From positions 620,001 to 684,000 of the forward strand of contig NZ_JAASQL010000001.1 in assembly GCF_011762155.1 (NCBI RefSeq): a stretch of DNA of 64,000 bases, read 5' to 3'. Position numbers and translations under genes: made by a program. The notes beneath the pieces were generated by a model. It was not told where the DNA came from and searched no databases. It was given only the letters and a program-made list of their open reading frames with translations. The DNA is from Wenyingzhuangia heitensis. GTDB taxonomy: Bacteria > Bacteroidota > Bacteroidia > Flavobacteriales > Flavobacteriaceae. Shown in pieces: positions 57,001-63,836 of the stretch; position 1 is the first letter of the stretch, and every line of letters starts with the position of its first letter.

Positions 57001-57493
57001 ACAACCACCAAACAGTTTCCATGTATTTAGACTTGTAGGTTACATATGGATCTTCCATATCTACCCAATAACCAATACGCTCTGTTAAGTCATTCCAAAT
57101 ATCTGTATATTTCATCACTGCTTTTTTACAAGCAATATTGTATTCTTCTATGGTAATTTTGGTTCCAATATCTTCTTTGGTAATTCCCAATTCCTTTTCA
57201 ACACCTAATTCAACTGGTAGACCGTGCGTATCCCAACCTGCTTTACGTTGTACTTTAAAACCTTTCATAGTTTTAAAACGAGGGTATACATCTTTAATAG
57301 TTCTTCCTAAAACGTGGTGAATTCCTGGCAATCCGTTAGCCGATGGAGGTCCTTCAAAAAACACGTAGGGTTCTTGCCCTTCTCTAGCATCAATACTTTT
57401 CTGAAAGATGTTGTTTTCTTGCCAAAACTTTAATGTTTCTGCAGCAATATTTGTTAAACTTAAGCCTTTGTGTTCTTTAAAATTTGCACTCAT
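54089..57493 (-). CDS. ileS: Isoleucine-tRNA ligase
   Basis: 1134 residues, the long bacterial/eukaryotic-type IleRS. Class I signatures: the HIGH motif as GIHHVLGR near 56-63 and KMSKR in HGKKMSKRLGNGINPFETM. The editing domain (CP1) between about residues 200 and 450 has the conserved WTTTPWTLPSNTAL and GTGIVHTAPTFGADD. The C-terminal anticodon-binding and tail domains are present. Distant from mupirocin-sensitive short forms. Followed by the DksA-like gene five bases later. Confidence 0.98.
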   Translation of the reverse strand: MSANFKEHKGLSLTNIAAETLKFWQENNIFQKSIDAREGQEPYVFFEGPPSANGLPGIHHVLGRTIKDVYPRFKTMKGFKVQRKAGWDTHGLPVELGVEKELGITKEDIGTKITIEEYNIACKKAVMKYTDIWNDLTERIGYWVDMEDPYVTYKSKYMETVWWLLGQIYKKDLLYKGYTIQPYSPKAGTGLSSHEINQPGAYQDVTDTTIVAQFKAIKETLPASLQTLAEVHLLAWTTTPWTLPSNTALTVGSKIEYVLVSSYNQYTFESINVLLAKNLVGKQFGKKFIEVETKEELEAYKQGDKKIPFLVGETFIGKDLVGIKYEQLLPWALPYENPENAFRVIAGDFVTTEDGTGIVHTAPTFGADDAFVAKNASPEVPPMLVLDDNENPVPLVDLQGKFTKHVAPHAGKYVKNEYYNDGEAPERSIDVEIAIQLKEENKAFVVEKYKHSYPHCWRTDKPILYYPLDSWFIKVTEVKDRMHELNETINWKPESTGTGRFGNWLKNANDWNLSRSRYWGIPLPIWRTEDGTEEILISSVEELKQEIEKARVAGIENPTSFDAFESGNMSEENYDTIDLHKNVVDAITLVSPKGQPMKREADLIDVWFDSGAMPYAQQHYPFENKELIDNREFYPADFIAEGVDQTRGWFYTLHAISTMVFDNVAYKNVVSNGLVLDKHGKKMSKRLGNGINPFETMDQYGPDATRWYMISNANPWDNLKFDLDGIDEVRRKFFGTLYNTYSFFTLYANIDGFKYAEADIKLEDRPEIDRWILSELNTLILKVDKFYNEYEATKATREIQNFVTENLSNWFVRLSRRRFWKGDYGTDKISAYQTLYTCMLTVAKLGAPVAPFFMDNLYKDLTKATQTETFESVHLAEFSKADKTAIDSDLERKMQKAQQISSMVLSLRKKEMIKVRQPLQKIMIPVLDNQQREDIEAVKNLILSEVNIKDIELLDDASGVLVKNIKPNFKVLGPRFGKNMRLVGTEIQKFTQEDIAKLEREGKITVKIEENLVDLTLNEVEISSQDIEGWLVINQGGLTVALDVTISDELRNEGVARELVNRIQNLRKDSGLEVTDKIKLSITHNETLQKAVDSNKEYIKSETLTNELEFVTELKDGLEIEFDDIKSKIFIHKI

Positions 57494-57587
57494 GGTATTG
57501 GGTCTTCAATTTGGATTGCGAAAATACGGTTTTAATTGATGAATCACAATAGGATTTTTCCTTGTATTTGAGCTTTTTAAGCAATAA

Positions 57588-57621
57588 AAAAGGGATGTAT
57601 TGTAACAATACATCCCTTTTA
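57588..57621 (-). terminator. Terminator of the TerB-DnaJ gene
   Basis: Fifteen-base stem 57588-57602 with 57606-57620 (core GGGATGTATTG/CAATACATCCC), loop of three. On the minus strand the T-run follows, ending the gene at 57640. Confidence 0.9.
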
Positions 57622-57639
57622 GTGGTTTGGAAGGATTAA

Positions 57640-58383
57640 TTAAATTCCTCTTTCTTTTTTGATGGTTTCGTATGCTTCTTGAATTTTCTGAAATTTTTCT
57701 TGCGCTCCCTTTAAATGTTCTTCTCCTAAATGGGCTAACTTATCAGGATGATGTTCTTTGACCAATCTACGGTACGCTTTTTTAAGTTCATCATTAGTAG
57801 CTGTTTTTTCTACTTCTAATATTTGGTAAGCTGATTCAGAGTTATCATAAAACATCGCTTTTATAGAATTGAAATTTGCTTGGCTAATGTATAGATAGTT
57901 CGCAATAGACTGAATGGTTTGTATTTCAATATCGGCTACATGTCCATCAGATTTTGCAATGGCAAACAAGAAATGAATTAACTGAGAGCGAGATTCAGCT
58001 GTCATGTGATTTCTTATTTGTGTACAAACTTCTTGGGTAGATAAAGTGGTGTCGTTAATAATTCCTTTAAATAATTTAAAAGCATTATTCGCTCTGTCTT
58101 TTCCATACATCTGCACAAAATAAGTACGAACGTAATCTAATTCTTTTTGTAATATTTTCCCATCGGCTTTAATAACAATAGCAGCTAAAAAAAGCAAGCT
58201 AATTTCAAAATCTCCAGCCTGAGTTGTTTTGTTGGTGTAAGTATTGTTGTTGGTTTGAAATTCAGAATAATCAGAAGTAGCTCCTTTTAGAGCCGATACA
58301 ATTAAGTAACCTAAGGCAGCACCAATAGGTCCACCGGCAGCCCATCCAATTCCTGCTCCAATCCAGCTTGCAAATTTTTTCAT
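57640..58383 (-). CDS. TerB-domain protein with C-terminal J domain (DjlA-like)
   Basis: 247 residues. The N-terminus has a glycine-rich hydrophobic segment (WIGAGIGWAAGGPIGAALGY), a possible membrane anchor. The middle (about 55-170) is a TerB-like helical domain, and the C-terminus is a J domain: YQILEVEKTATNDELKKAYR and the catalytic HPD in EHHPDKL. This order is that of DjlA-type co-chaperones, which stimulate DnaK at the membrane. A single gene, followed by a terminator and preceded by the ileS terminator region. Confidence 0.92.
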   Translation of the reverse strand: MKKFASWIGAGIGWAAGGPIGAALGYLIVSALKGATSDYSEFQTNNNTYTNKTTQAGDFEISLLFLAAIVIKADGKILQKELDYVRTYFVQMYGKDRANNAFKLFKGIINDTTLSTQEVCTQIRNHMTAESRSQLIHFLFAIAKSDGHVADIEIQTIQSIANYLYISQANFNSIKAMFYDNSESAYQILEVEKTATNDELKKAYRRLVKEHHPDKLAHLGEEHLKGAQEKFQKIQEAYETIKKERGI

Positions 58384-58599
58384 TTGTATGTTTTTGTATT
58401 AAAGTACTAAGTAAAACAAGAATCTTGCCTTAAATAGAATCGGAAGATTTGTCAGTGATACTACGTAGTACTAATTTTAATTTTTGTTAAGAATTGATAA
58501 TGTGTCAGACTGTAAGGTTTTGGAATATTTATTGTCTAAATTTGCATATCGATTCTGAATTCAGAATTGTTATTATAGAATTTTAAAAAGTATATAGAT

Positions 58600-59013
58600 A
58601 TGTATCCACAAGAATTAACGGCTCCAATGGAAGCTCAATTAGTACAAGCAGGAGTAGAGGCTTTAAAATCTCCAGCAGATGTTGAATCATTTATTGCAAA
58701 AGAAGGAACTGCTTTAGTAGTAGTAAATTCAGTTTGTGGTTGTGCTGCAGGAACTGCAAGACCAGGAGTAATTGCTTCTTTACAAAATGCAAAATTACCA
58801 ACAAGCTTAGGGACTGTATTTGCAGGAGTTGATGCTCCAGCAGTACAAAAGGCTAGAGAATTTATGATTCCTTTTCCTCCGTCTTCACCAGCGGTTGCAT
58901 TGTTTAAAGATGGACAATTGGTACATATGTTAGAGCGTCATCACATTGAAGGGCATTCTGCTGAGGCAATTGCAGCAAACTTGTCTGGAGCTTATGATGA
59001 GTATTGTGCTTAA
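58600..59013 (+). CDS. brxA: Bacilliredoxin, BrxA/BrxB (YphP) family
   Basis: 137 residues. The active site is CGC (Cys46-Gly-Cys48) in [14 protein letters not shown], as in the YphP/BrxA family, which removes bacillithiol or similar thiols from protein cysteines. The second conserved block [20 protein letters not shown] and the histidine-rich [15 protein letters not shown] are typical. It is a single gene followed by a very strong two-way terminator. A decayed copy of its last third lies 2 kb away at 60866, beyond the carrageenase gene. Confidence 0.93.
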   Translation: MYPQELTAPMEAQLVQAGVEALKSPADVESFIAKEGTALVVVNSVCGCAAGTARPGVIASLQNAKLPTSLGTVFAGVDAPAVQKAREFMIPFPPSSPAVALFKDGQLVHMLERHHIEGHSAEAIAANLSGAYDEYCA

Positions 59014-59025
59014 TCTTTAGTTTTT

Positions 59026-59077
59026 TATCAAAATAAAACCCTCTAATGATTTGTCACTAGAGGGTTTTATTTTGATA
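59026..59077. terminator. Two-way terminator between brxA and the carrageenase gene
   Basis: Twenty-base perfect stem (59026-59045 with 59058-59077) and a 12-base loop, core ACCCTCTA/TAGAGGGT. It serves both convergent genes. Confidence 0.92.
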
Positions 59078-59090
59078 GTAATAAGGGGTT

Positions 59091-60629
59091 CTAAAAGAAA
59101 CTACCGCTTACAGTTCCAATTTGTCCAATTGCAGGGCTGTTGCATTTTGCAGGAGTATTGTGTAGGATGTTTGTTCCACTCCCTCCTGTAAAGCTTCCGT
59201 TGACTGTAATTTTGTAGTTTCCGTTTCCTACACCTTGGGTGTTGTCAAACTTTAAACCTAAAGCAGGTCCGTAGTACTCAAAACCGTTGGGCATACCTGT
59301 ATTTGTAGGTCTTTTAATCGTATTTGTTATTGTGTTACAAGAGTAGAATTTTAAGAAACCTTGTTTTAATTTAGCTTTATTTCCAGAACCTTTGTTTGCT
59401 CTAACATTTCCAAAAGTAGCATTTTGAAAACTTCCATTTTTTAAGTTTCCTATTTGGTTTTTTATGTAAGGTGTTAAATTTCCGTTAATTGAAGCATCTG
59501 TAATTCTTATTGCCCATTGTGTTCCGTTAGCTCTTCTGTATGCGTTCCCAATAAATTTTTGATTGTTGGCTACTCCAGAAATTTGATTAGAAATAAAGTT
59601 TGTAAACTGAGTTCTTTGAGATGCAGTGTATGTTTTATTTTTATCAAATACTTCAATAAACCCATGTTCAATTCTTACAGCAAATGCACATCCTGTAGAT
59701 GTGATTTTTTTTGCTGTAACTTTTCCGTTTTGAGTAAAGTGAGGAGATAGCATTAATGGACATATACCGTCTGTACAGGTAATATCGTCTGCAAATATTC
59801 TAAACATACCAAACTTTTTACTAGGGGTTTTGATAACATCATTTTTCATAGACCTGTCATCAGTCTCAAGTCTTAAAGTAACACCACCTTGGCAGTCTAA
59901 ATCTTTAAATAAAATTTGATCTGCTGAGTATCCTTGAATTAAACCATATCCAGTATGTGCTCCTGTTTGTCTAATTTTTTGGATAATTCCTTGTTTGGCA
60001 AATGGTTGATTATCTTGATTTGCATTGGCAACATAATTTAATAAAATAGAAGCCAAAGAGGTTCTTCTGTCTTTAATAGTGAAGTTAAATAATTTAAAGT
60101 CAGTAACTCTTCCTATTCTTACTGCGGCCATGTTTTTGTTTAGGTTTGCTAGTGCAGATAAATCAATCGTAAATCCTCCTCCTACACCAGAAATACTAGT
60201 ATTGGTAACTCTTGCTCCTTTGGCAGAGGTACCAATATTAAAAATACGTCTAACATTGTTGTTTGTAGGTTTTATAACAGTACCTGCTGCAATTTGTAAA
60301 TGAATACCAGATTTTAAATTTACTTCACCCCAAGTATAGTTTTTACGAGGAATCTTAATTATTTTTTGTCCACTAGTATTTCTAATCAACGTGTTTAGTT
60401 GAGTACTTGTGGTTCCTGTAAAGTTTACACTTGCGTTACCAGTACCTGTAAAATACGAGTTAGTGTTGTATGCTCTAGGGGTTCCAAATTTGTCTTCAGT
60501 TCCAAGATCAAAACTTGTTTCTTTTAGGTTGTAAGTTTCTTGTTCTATTTCATTAGAGCAAGATAAGCCGGATGCTAAAATAAGTGCGAACCCAGCTGTT
60601 TTTAACTTTGTTTTTATTTGTGATTTCAT
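59091..60629 (-). CDS. Iota-carrageenase, glycoside hydrolase family 82, lipoprotein
   Basis: 512 residues. Cleaves beta-1,4 bonds of iota-carrageenan, a sulfated red-algal galactan. The signal peptide ends in GLSC (Cys24 lipid-modified) followed by the acidic SNEIEQE, which resembles a Bacteroidota surface-export signal. The right-handed beta-helix matches GH82 through IKPTNNNVRRIFNIG, FTIKDRRTSLASILLNYV, KQGIIQKIRQTGAHTGYGLI and GGVTLRLETDDRSMKND. Glu255 and Asp257 in LETD correspond to the catalytic acid/base pair; His297 (SPHFTQNG) and Gln232 are also conserved. No sulfatase, TonB/SusD pair or regulator lies nearby, so it is outside a polysaccharide locus. The family call rests on recognised block similarity, not a search. 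Confidence 0.88.
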   Translation of the reverse strand: MKSQIKTKLKTAGFALILASGLSCSNEIEQETYNLKETSFDLGTEDKFGTPRAYNTNSYFTGTGNASVNFTGTTSTQLNTLIRNTSGQKIIKIPRKNYTWGEVNLKSGIHLQIAAGTVIKPTNNNVRRIFNIGTSAKGARVTNTSISGVGGGFTIDLSALANLNKNMAAVRIGRVTDFKLFNFTIKDRRTSLASILLNYVANANQDNQPFAKQGIIQKIRQTGAHTGYGLIQGYSADQILFKDLDCQGGVTLRLETDDRSMKNDVIKTPSKKFGMFRIFADDITCTDGICPLMLSPHFTQNGKVTAKKITSTGCAFAVRIEHGFIEVFDKNKTYTASQRTQFTNFISNQISGVANNQKFIGNAYRRANGTQWAIRITDASINGNLTPYIKNQIGNLKNGSFQNATFGNVRANKGSGNKAKLKQGFLKFYSCNTITNTIKRPTNTGMPNGFEYYGPALGLKFDNTQGVGNGNYKITVNGSFTGGSGTNILHNTPAKCNSPAIGQIGTVSGSFF

Positions 60630-60865
60630 TGACTTTTGGTTTAGTGAATACCTAAAAAAAAAAGGTCTTAACTAGTATTTTAGAGCTTTAATTTCTTTTG
60701 GTTTTCATTAGTTTATGGTTTAAAACTACGTGGTTTTATTGATAGTATTTTGTTTATGTTAAAACAAGGTTGTTTTTTGTAAGGATAATGTTGTTTTTAT
60801 CTTGTTTAATTATGTTTTTGATAGTTTATGAGGGTGTTGTGCAGGGATTTGTTAATTTATTTAAT
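60630..60865. other. Non-coding stretch upstream of the carrageenase gene
   Basis: About 240 bases of AT-rich DNA without a convincing gene. It should hold the carrageenase promoter on the minus strand, but no clear TTG/TAnnTTTG pair was found. The right part may be more strongly decayed brxA sequence merging into the remnant at 60866. Confidence 0.4.
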
Positions 60866-61042
60866 GTGTGGCTGTTCAAAAAGCAAGTGAGTTTGTGATT
60901 TCTTTTCCTCCATCATCACTAGCGGTTACATTGTTTAAAGATGGTCAATTGATACATATGTTAGAGCGTGATCACATTGAGGGGGGCTGCTGAAGCAATT
61001 GCAGAAAACTTGTTTGGAGCTTATGATGATTACTGTGCTTAA
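60866..61042 (+). pseudogene. Truncated and frameshifted copy of brxA
   Basis: The sequence aligns with the last 50 or so codons of the intact brxA at 58600 on the same strand, roughly 85% identical by eye. The translation AVQKASEFVISFPPSS then AVTLFKDGQLIHMLERDHIEG is clear. A two-base deletion at about 60982-60984 breaks the frame in the HIEG region (an immediate TGA follows), after which AAEAIAENLFGAYDDYCA is recovered in another frame up to TAA at 61042. The active-site half with CGC is missing. It is a dead duplicate. It sits on the other side of the carrageenase gene from the intact copy. Confidence 0.88.
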
Positions 61043-61066
61043 TATTTTGATATAAAATAAGATTTG

Positions 61067-61095
61067 AAAGCCTGATTTTGTATCAGGCTTTTTTA
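61067..61095 (+). terminator. Terminator after the brxA remnant
   Basis: Ten-base stem 61067-61076 with 61082-61091 (AAAGCCTGAT/ATCAGGCTTT) and a T-run. It differs in sequence from the terminator after the intact brxA. Confidence 0.8.
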
Positions 61096-61113
61096 TTTTT
61101 GGAGAAAAAAGTT

Positions 61114-61519
61114 ATGAAAAGAAATGTCTTAATTGTTTCTTTTTGTTTAGTAACATTACTTGCTTTTGGGCAAAGCAATAAAAACAAAAAGAGAAATTTA
61201 AGTAAAAGTTTAAAAGAGAGTAAAGATGTTGTTTTGGTTTCTACTAATTTAGAAATAGGAGAAAATAGTTCTTTTTTATACATTAAAAGACACTATTGCT
61301 TATGTACCCAAACTAATTATACCTAGTTTATCGGTGTCTACTGATTTGAGTGATCATACTAAAAAGAAGAAGAAAAGAAAGAGAGAAAAGAAAAACAATA
61401 ATTCTTGGTTTCATAATCAATTTCATCAGAATATGTTACAGCAACAGCAGTCTCATCATAATCAAGTGATGCAGCAACAAATACAAAGTGTTCAACGTAA
61501 TGTAATGGGGATCCCTTAA
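61114..61519 (+). pseudogene. Small secreted protein gene broken by a frameshift
   Basis: The first frame from ATG 61114 encodes a signal peptide (KRNVLIVSFCLVTLLAFGQ) and a lysine-rich segment to ENSS, then runs into nonsense. A second frame continues with LKDTIAYVPKLIIPSLSVST and a very basic, then Gln/His-rich tail (KKKKKRKREKK, QQQQSHHNQVMQQQIQ) to TAA at 61519. Removing one base from the run of six T at 61272-61277 joins them into a protein of about 134 residues. Either a real mutation, or a homopolymer sequencing error, or programmed slippage. The function is unknown. It is next to the brxA remnant. Confidence 0.65.
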
Positions 61520-61531
61520 TTATTAGGAGTT

Positions 61532-62221
61532 TTAACTTTCACAAGCTTTCCAAATAACATCATTAGGAACTGGAGCTGTTAAAGTGATAGGCTCTTTTTT
61601 TACAGGATGAATAAAAGAAATTTTACGAGCGTGTAAATGAATACTTCCGTCTTTATTACTTCTTTTAGCACCGTATTTTAAATCTCCTTTAATGGTGCAT
61701 CCTATAGAAGAAAGTTGAACTCTTATTTGGTGGTGCCTTCCTGTTTCTAGTTCAATTTTTAACAATTGAAAATTATTTAACTTTTTAAGAATTTGATAAT
61801 GTAATATTGCGTGTTTTGCCCCTTGAGTAGTGGGTTGGCAAATATTAGATTTGTTGTTCTTTGGGTTTTTTATCAAATAATGAGATAAAGTCTGTTTTAC
61901 AGGAATATCAATTTTGTTTACAACGGCCCAATAAGTTTTGTCTATTTTTTTATCTCTTAAAGCTTTGTTCAGTCGTTCTAAAGCTTTAGACGTTTTTGCG
62001 AAAATTACAATTCCAGATGTAGGTCTGTCTAGTCTGTGTACAACTCCTAAATAAACATTTCCGGGTTTGTTTTCATTCTCTTTTATGTATTCTTTAACAA
62101 CATCGCTTAAAGGCTTGTCTCCTGTTTTATCTCCTTGTGTAATGTCTCCAGAACGCTTGTTGATGACAACAATATGATTGTCTTCAAAAAGAATTTGCAA
62201 GTTTTTTTTTGTAGAATGCAT
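61532..62221 (-). CDS. RluA-family pseudouridine synthase
   Basis: 229 residues from the ATG at 62221 (MHSTKKNLQI); a TTG two codons earlier is less likely. Converts uridine to pseudouridine in rRNA or tRNA. The RluA catalytic motif HRLDRPTSG (residues 62-70, with the catalytic Asp65) is intact, as is the ETGRHHQIRVQLSSIG segment near the end. No S4 domain is present at the N-terminus, as in the shorter RluC/TruC-like members. The target base cannot be read from sequence. It lies 12 bases after engB on the same strand. Confidence 0.93.
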   Translation of the reverse strand: MHSTKKNLQILFEDNHIVVINKRSGDITQGDKTGDKPLSDVVKEYIKENENKPGNVYLGVVHRLDRPTSGIVIFAKTSKALERLNKALRDKKIDKTYWAVVNKIDIPVKQTLSHYLIKNPKNNKSNICQPTTQGAKHAILHYQILKKLNNFQLLKIELETGRHHQIRVQLSSIGCTIKGDLKYGAKRSNKDGSIHLHARKISFIHPVKKEPITLTAPVPNDVIWKACES

Positions 62222-62233
62222 AACCAATGCTAG

Positions 62234-62848
62234 TTATAGGTTTCCTGCATAAAAATCATTATTGATGGTCTCAATAAAGTTTAAAATATCATTTTTACCA
62301 TTTTTGTTGGCAGATGATGAAGTAAAATATGTAGGGAAATATTCAAATCTATCTTTTAACATAGCTGCTTCGTACTTGGCTATGTTTTGAGTAATTGCTT
62401 TTGGCTTTAGCTTGTCTGTTTTGGTAAAGATAATTGCAAAAGGAATTTCATTTTCTGCTAAAAATTCCATAAAATCTACATCAATTTTTTGTGGAGTATG
62501 ACGAGAGTCTACCAATACAAATGTGCAAACTAATTCTTTGCGTTGTTTAAAATAATCGGTAATAAAACTTTGAAATTCTTTTTTAGTTGTTTTAGATACA
62601 CGAGCATATCCATACCCTGGTAAATCGACCAAAAACCAATTTTTATTTATCTTAAAGTGATTGATTAATTGTGTTTTTCCTGGGGTACCCGAAGTTTTTG
62701 CAAGTTTATTTCTTCCTGTAAGCATATTAATTAAAGAAGATTTACCAACGTTAGATCTTCCAATAAAAGCGTATTCAGGAAGTTTTTCTGTAGGACATTT
62801 AGAGACCTCAGAATTACTTATAATAAATTCGGCAGATTTAATCTGCAT
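62234..62848 (-). CDS. engB: Ribosome biogenesis GTPase EngB/YsxC
   Basis: 204 residues. GTPase needed for large-subunit assembly. G1 motif GRSNVGKSSL (30-39), G2 threonine region KTSGTPGKTQ, G3 LVDLPGYGYARV, G4 TKTDK, and G5 TSSANKNG are all present and in the expected order. The start at 62848 overlaps the stop of the alpha/beta-hydrolase gene (TAATG), showing translational coupling. This order next to mraZ is common in Bacteroidota. Confidence 0.97.
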   Translation of the reverse strand: MQIKSAEFIISNSEVSKCPTEKLPEYAFIGRSNVGKSSLINMLTGRNKLAKTSGTPGKTQLINHFKINKNWFLVDLPGYGYARVSKTTKKEFQSFITDYFKQRKELVCTFVLVDSRHTPQKIDVDFMEFLAENEIPFAIIFTKTDKLKPKAITQNIAKYEAAMLKDRFEYFPTYFTSSSANKNGKNDILNFIETINNDFYAGNL

Positions 62849-63615
62849 TATTTTATGTTGTTTTTGTCAAACCAAGCATTTACTGTTTCGTTAAATAAAA
62901 GTGGATGTTCCATCATAGGGGCATGACCACATTTATCAATCCAAAATAATTCAGAATTTGGCATTAATTGATTGAATTCATTTGCTACGTCTGGTGGTGT
63001 AACATTGTCTTGTTTTCCCCAAACTAAACAAGTAGGCACTTTCATGTTTGGTAAGTCCTTAGCCATATTGTGTCTAATCGCACTTTTTGCCAAGGCTAAA
63101 ATTCTAATCGCACAATTTCTATCGTTTACAATTTCAAATAAATCATCAACCATTTTTTTTGTAGCTGTTTTAGGGTCGTAAAATACTGCTTCTGTTTTGG
63201 CTTTAATATATTCATAATCCCCTCTTTTAGGGTAAGTGTCTCCCATTGCGTTTTCATACAATCCAGAGCTACCTGTAAGTACAAGAGAGTCTACCAATTC
63301 GGGGAATGCTTTTGTAATATACAAAGAAACATGACCACCTAATGAGTTCCCTAGTAAAGTAGCGTTAGGAACGTTTTTAAATTCCATAAAACTCTTTACA
63401 AACTTAGCTAAATTCTTAACGTTTGTCTTAATTATAGGTAATGTATATATAGGTAATTCAGGTACTAATACTCTGTATCCGTTTTTAGAAAAGTGTTTTA
63501 CCACACCCGCAAAATCATCAAGAGTCCCCATTAAACCGTGTAAAACGATAATTGTCTTACCTTCTCCAGCTTCAATGTATTTAAACTCTCCCTCCGTTTT
63601 AACGTTATATTCCAT
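62848..63615 (-). CDS. Alpha/beta-hydrolase
   Basis: 255 residues. Alpha/beta-hydrolase fold with the HGLMGTLDD oxyanion region, the nucleophile elbow GNSLGGHVSL (Ser near residue 92), a catalytic Asp in CLVWGKQDNVTPP and the catalytic His in DKCGHAPMMEHP. No signal peptide. It belongs with MhpC/BphD-like cytoplasmic hydrolases; the substrate is unknown. First gene of the operon hydrolase-engB-rluA, divergent from mraZ. Confidence 0.92.
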   Translation of the reverse strand: MEYNVKTEGEFKYIEAGEGKTIIVLHGLMGTLDDFAGVVKHFSKNGYRVLVPELPIYTLPIIKTNVKNLAKFVKSFMEFKNVPNATLLGNSLGGHVSLYITKAFPELVDSLVLTGSSGLYENAMGDTYPKRGDYEYIKAKTEAVFYDPKTATKKMVDDLFEIVNDRNCAIRILALAKSAIRHNMAKDLPNMKVPTCLVWGKQDNVTPPDVANEFNQLMPNSELFWIDKCGHAPMMEHPLLFNETVNAWFDKNNIK

Positions 63616-63753
63616 GCTTATTTTCTAGGCTTAGGTTTGGCACAAATGTAAACTTTTTTTGACAAAAAAACACGAATTGTTAAATATAGCTGTTTTCTAG
63701 AAAATAGAGTTCTTAACTAGTTGATATTTAAAATGTAAGGATTTAGGTGCTTT

Positions 63754-63803
63754 GTGGGAAAACTTATCAACAATGTGGGGTAAAGTGGTAAAAAGTGGTA
63801 AAA
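63754..63803 (+). promoter_or_regulatory. MraZ-binding boxes in front of mraZ
   Basis: Three GTGG(G/T) repeats start at 63775, 63785 and 63795, exactly 10 bases apart, with a fourth GTGGG at 63754. This is the direct-repeat pattern (TGGGN units, five-base spacers) bound by MraZ in other bacteria. It sits where the -33 element would be, so autorepression is likely. Confidence 0.75.
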
Positions 63804-63810
63804 TATTTTA

Positions 63811-63818
63811 TATTTTTG
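63811..63818 (+). promoter_or_regulatory. Putative -7 element of mraZ
   Basis: TATTTTTG fits TAnnTTTG and lies 18 bases before the GTG start at 63837, just downstream of the MraZ boxes. Confidence 0.5.
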
Positions 63819-63836
63819 AAAAATAGAATAGAATAG

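Noticed and set aside
58520-58544. TTG and TAAATTTG as the brxA promoter
   Set aside because: The spacer is about 14 bases, shorter than the 17-23 expected, so it was not listed as a feature.
59091-60629. Beta-helix protein read as a pectate lyase or generic polysaccharide lyase
   Set aside because: Block-by-block resemblance to GH82, including the LETD catalytic segment and the PHF histidine, fits much better.
60826-60912. Possible 28-residue ORF starting with MFLIVYEGVV in the gap before the brxA remnant
   Set aside because: It overlaps the brxA remnant in another frame, has no family resemblance and no leader signal.
58600-61042. The two brxA copies as ends of a transposon
   Set aside because: They are direct gene copies of unequal length without terminal inverted repeats, target duplications or a transposase between them.
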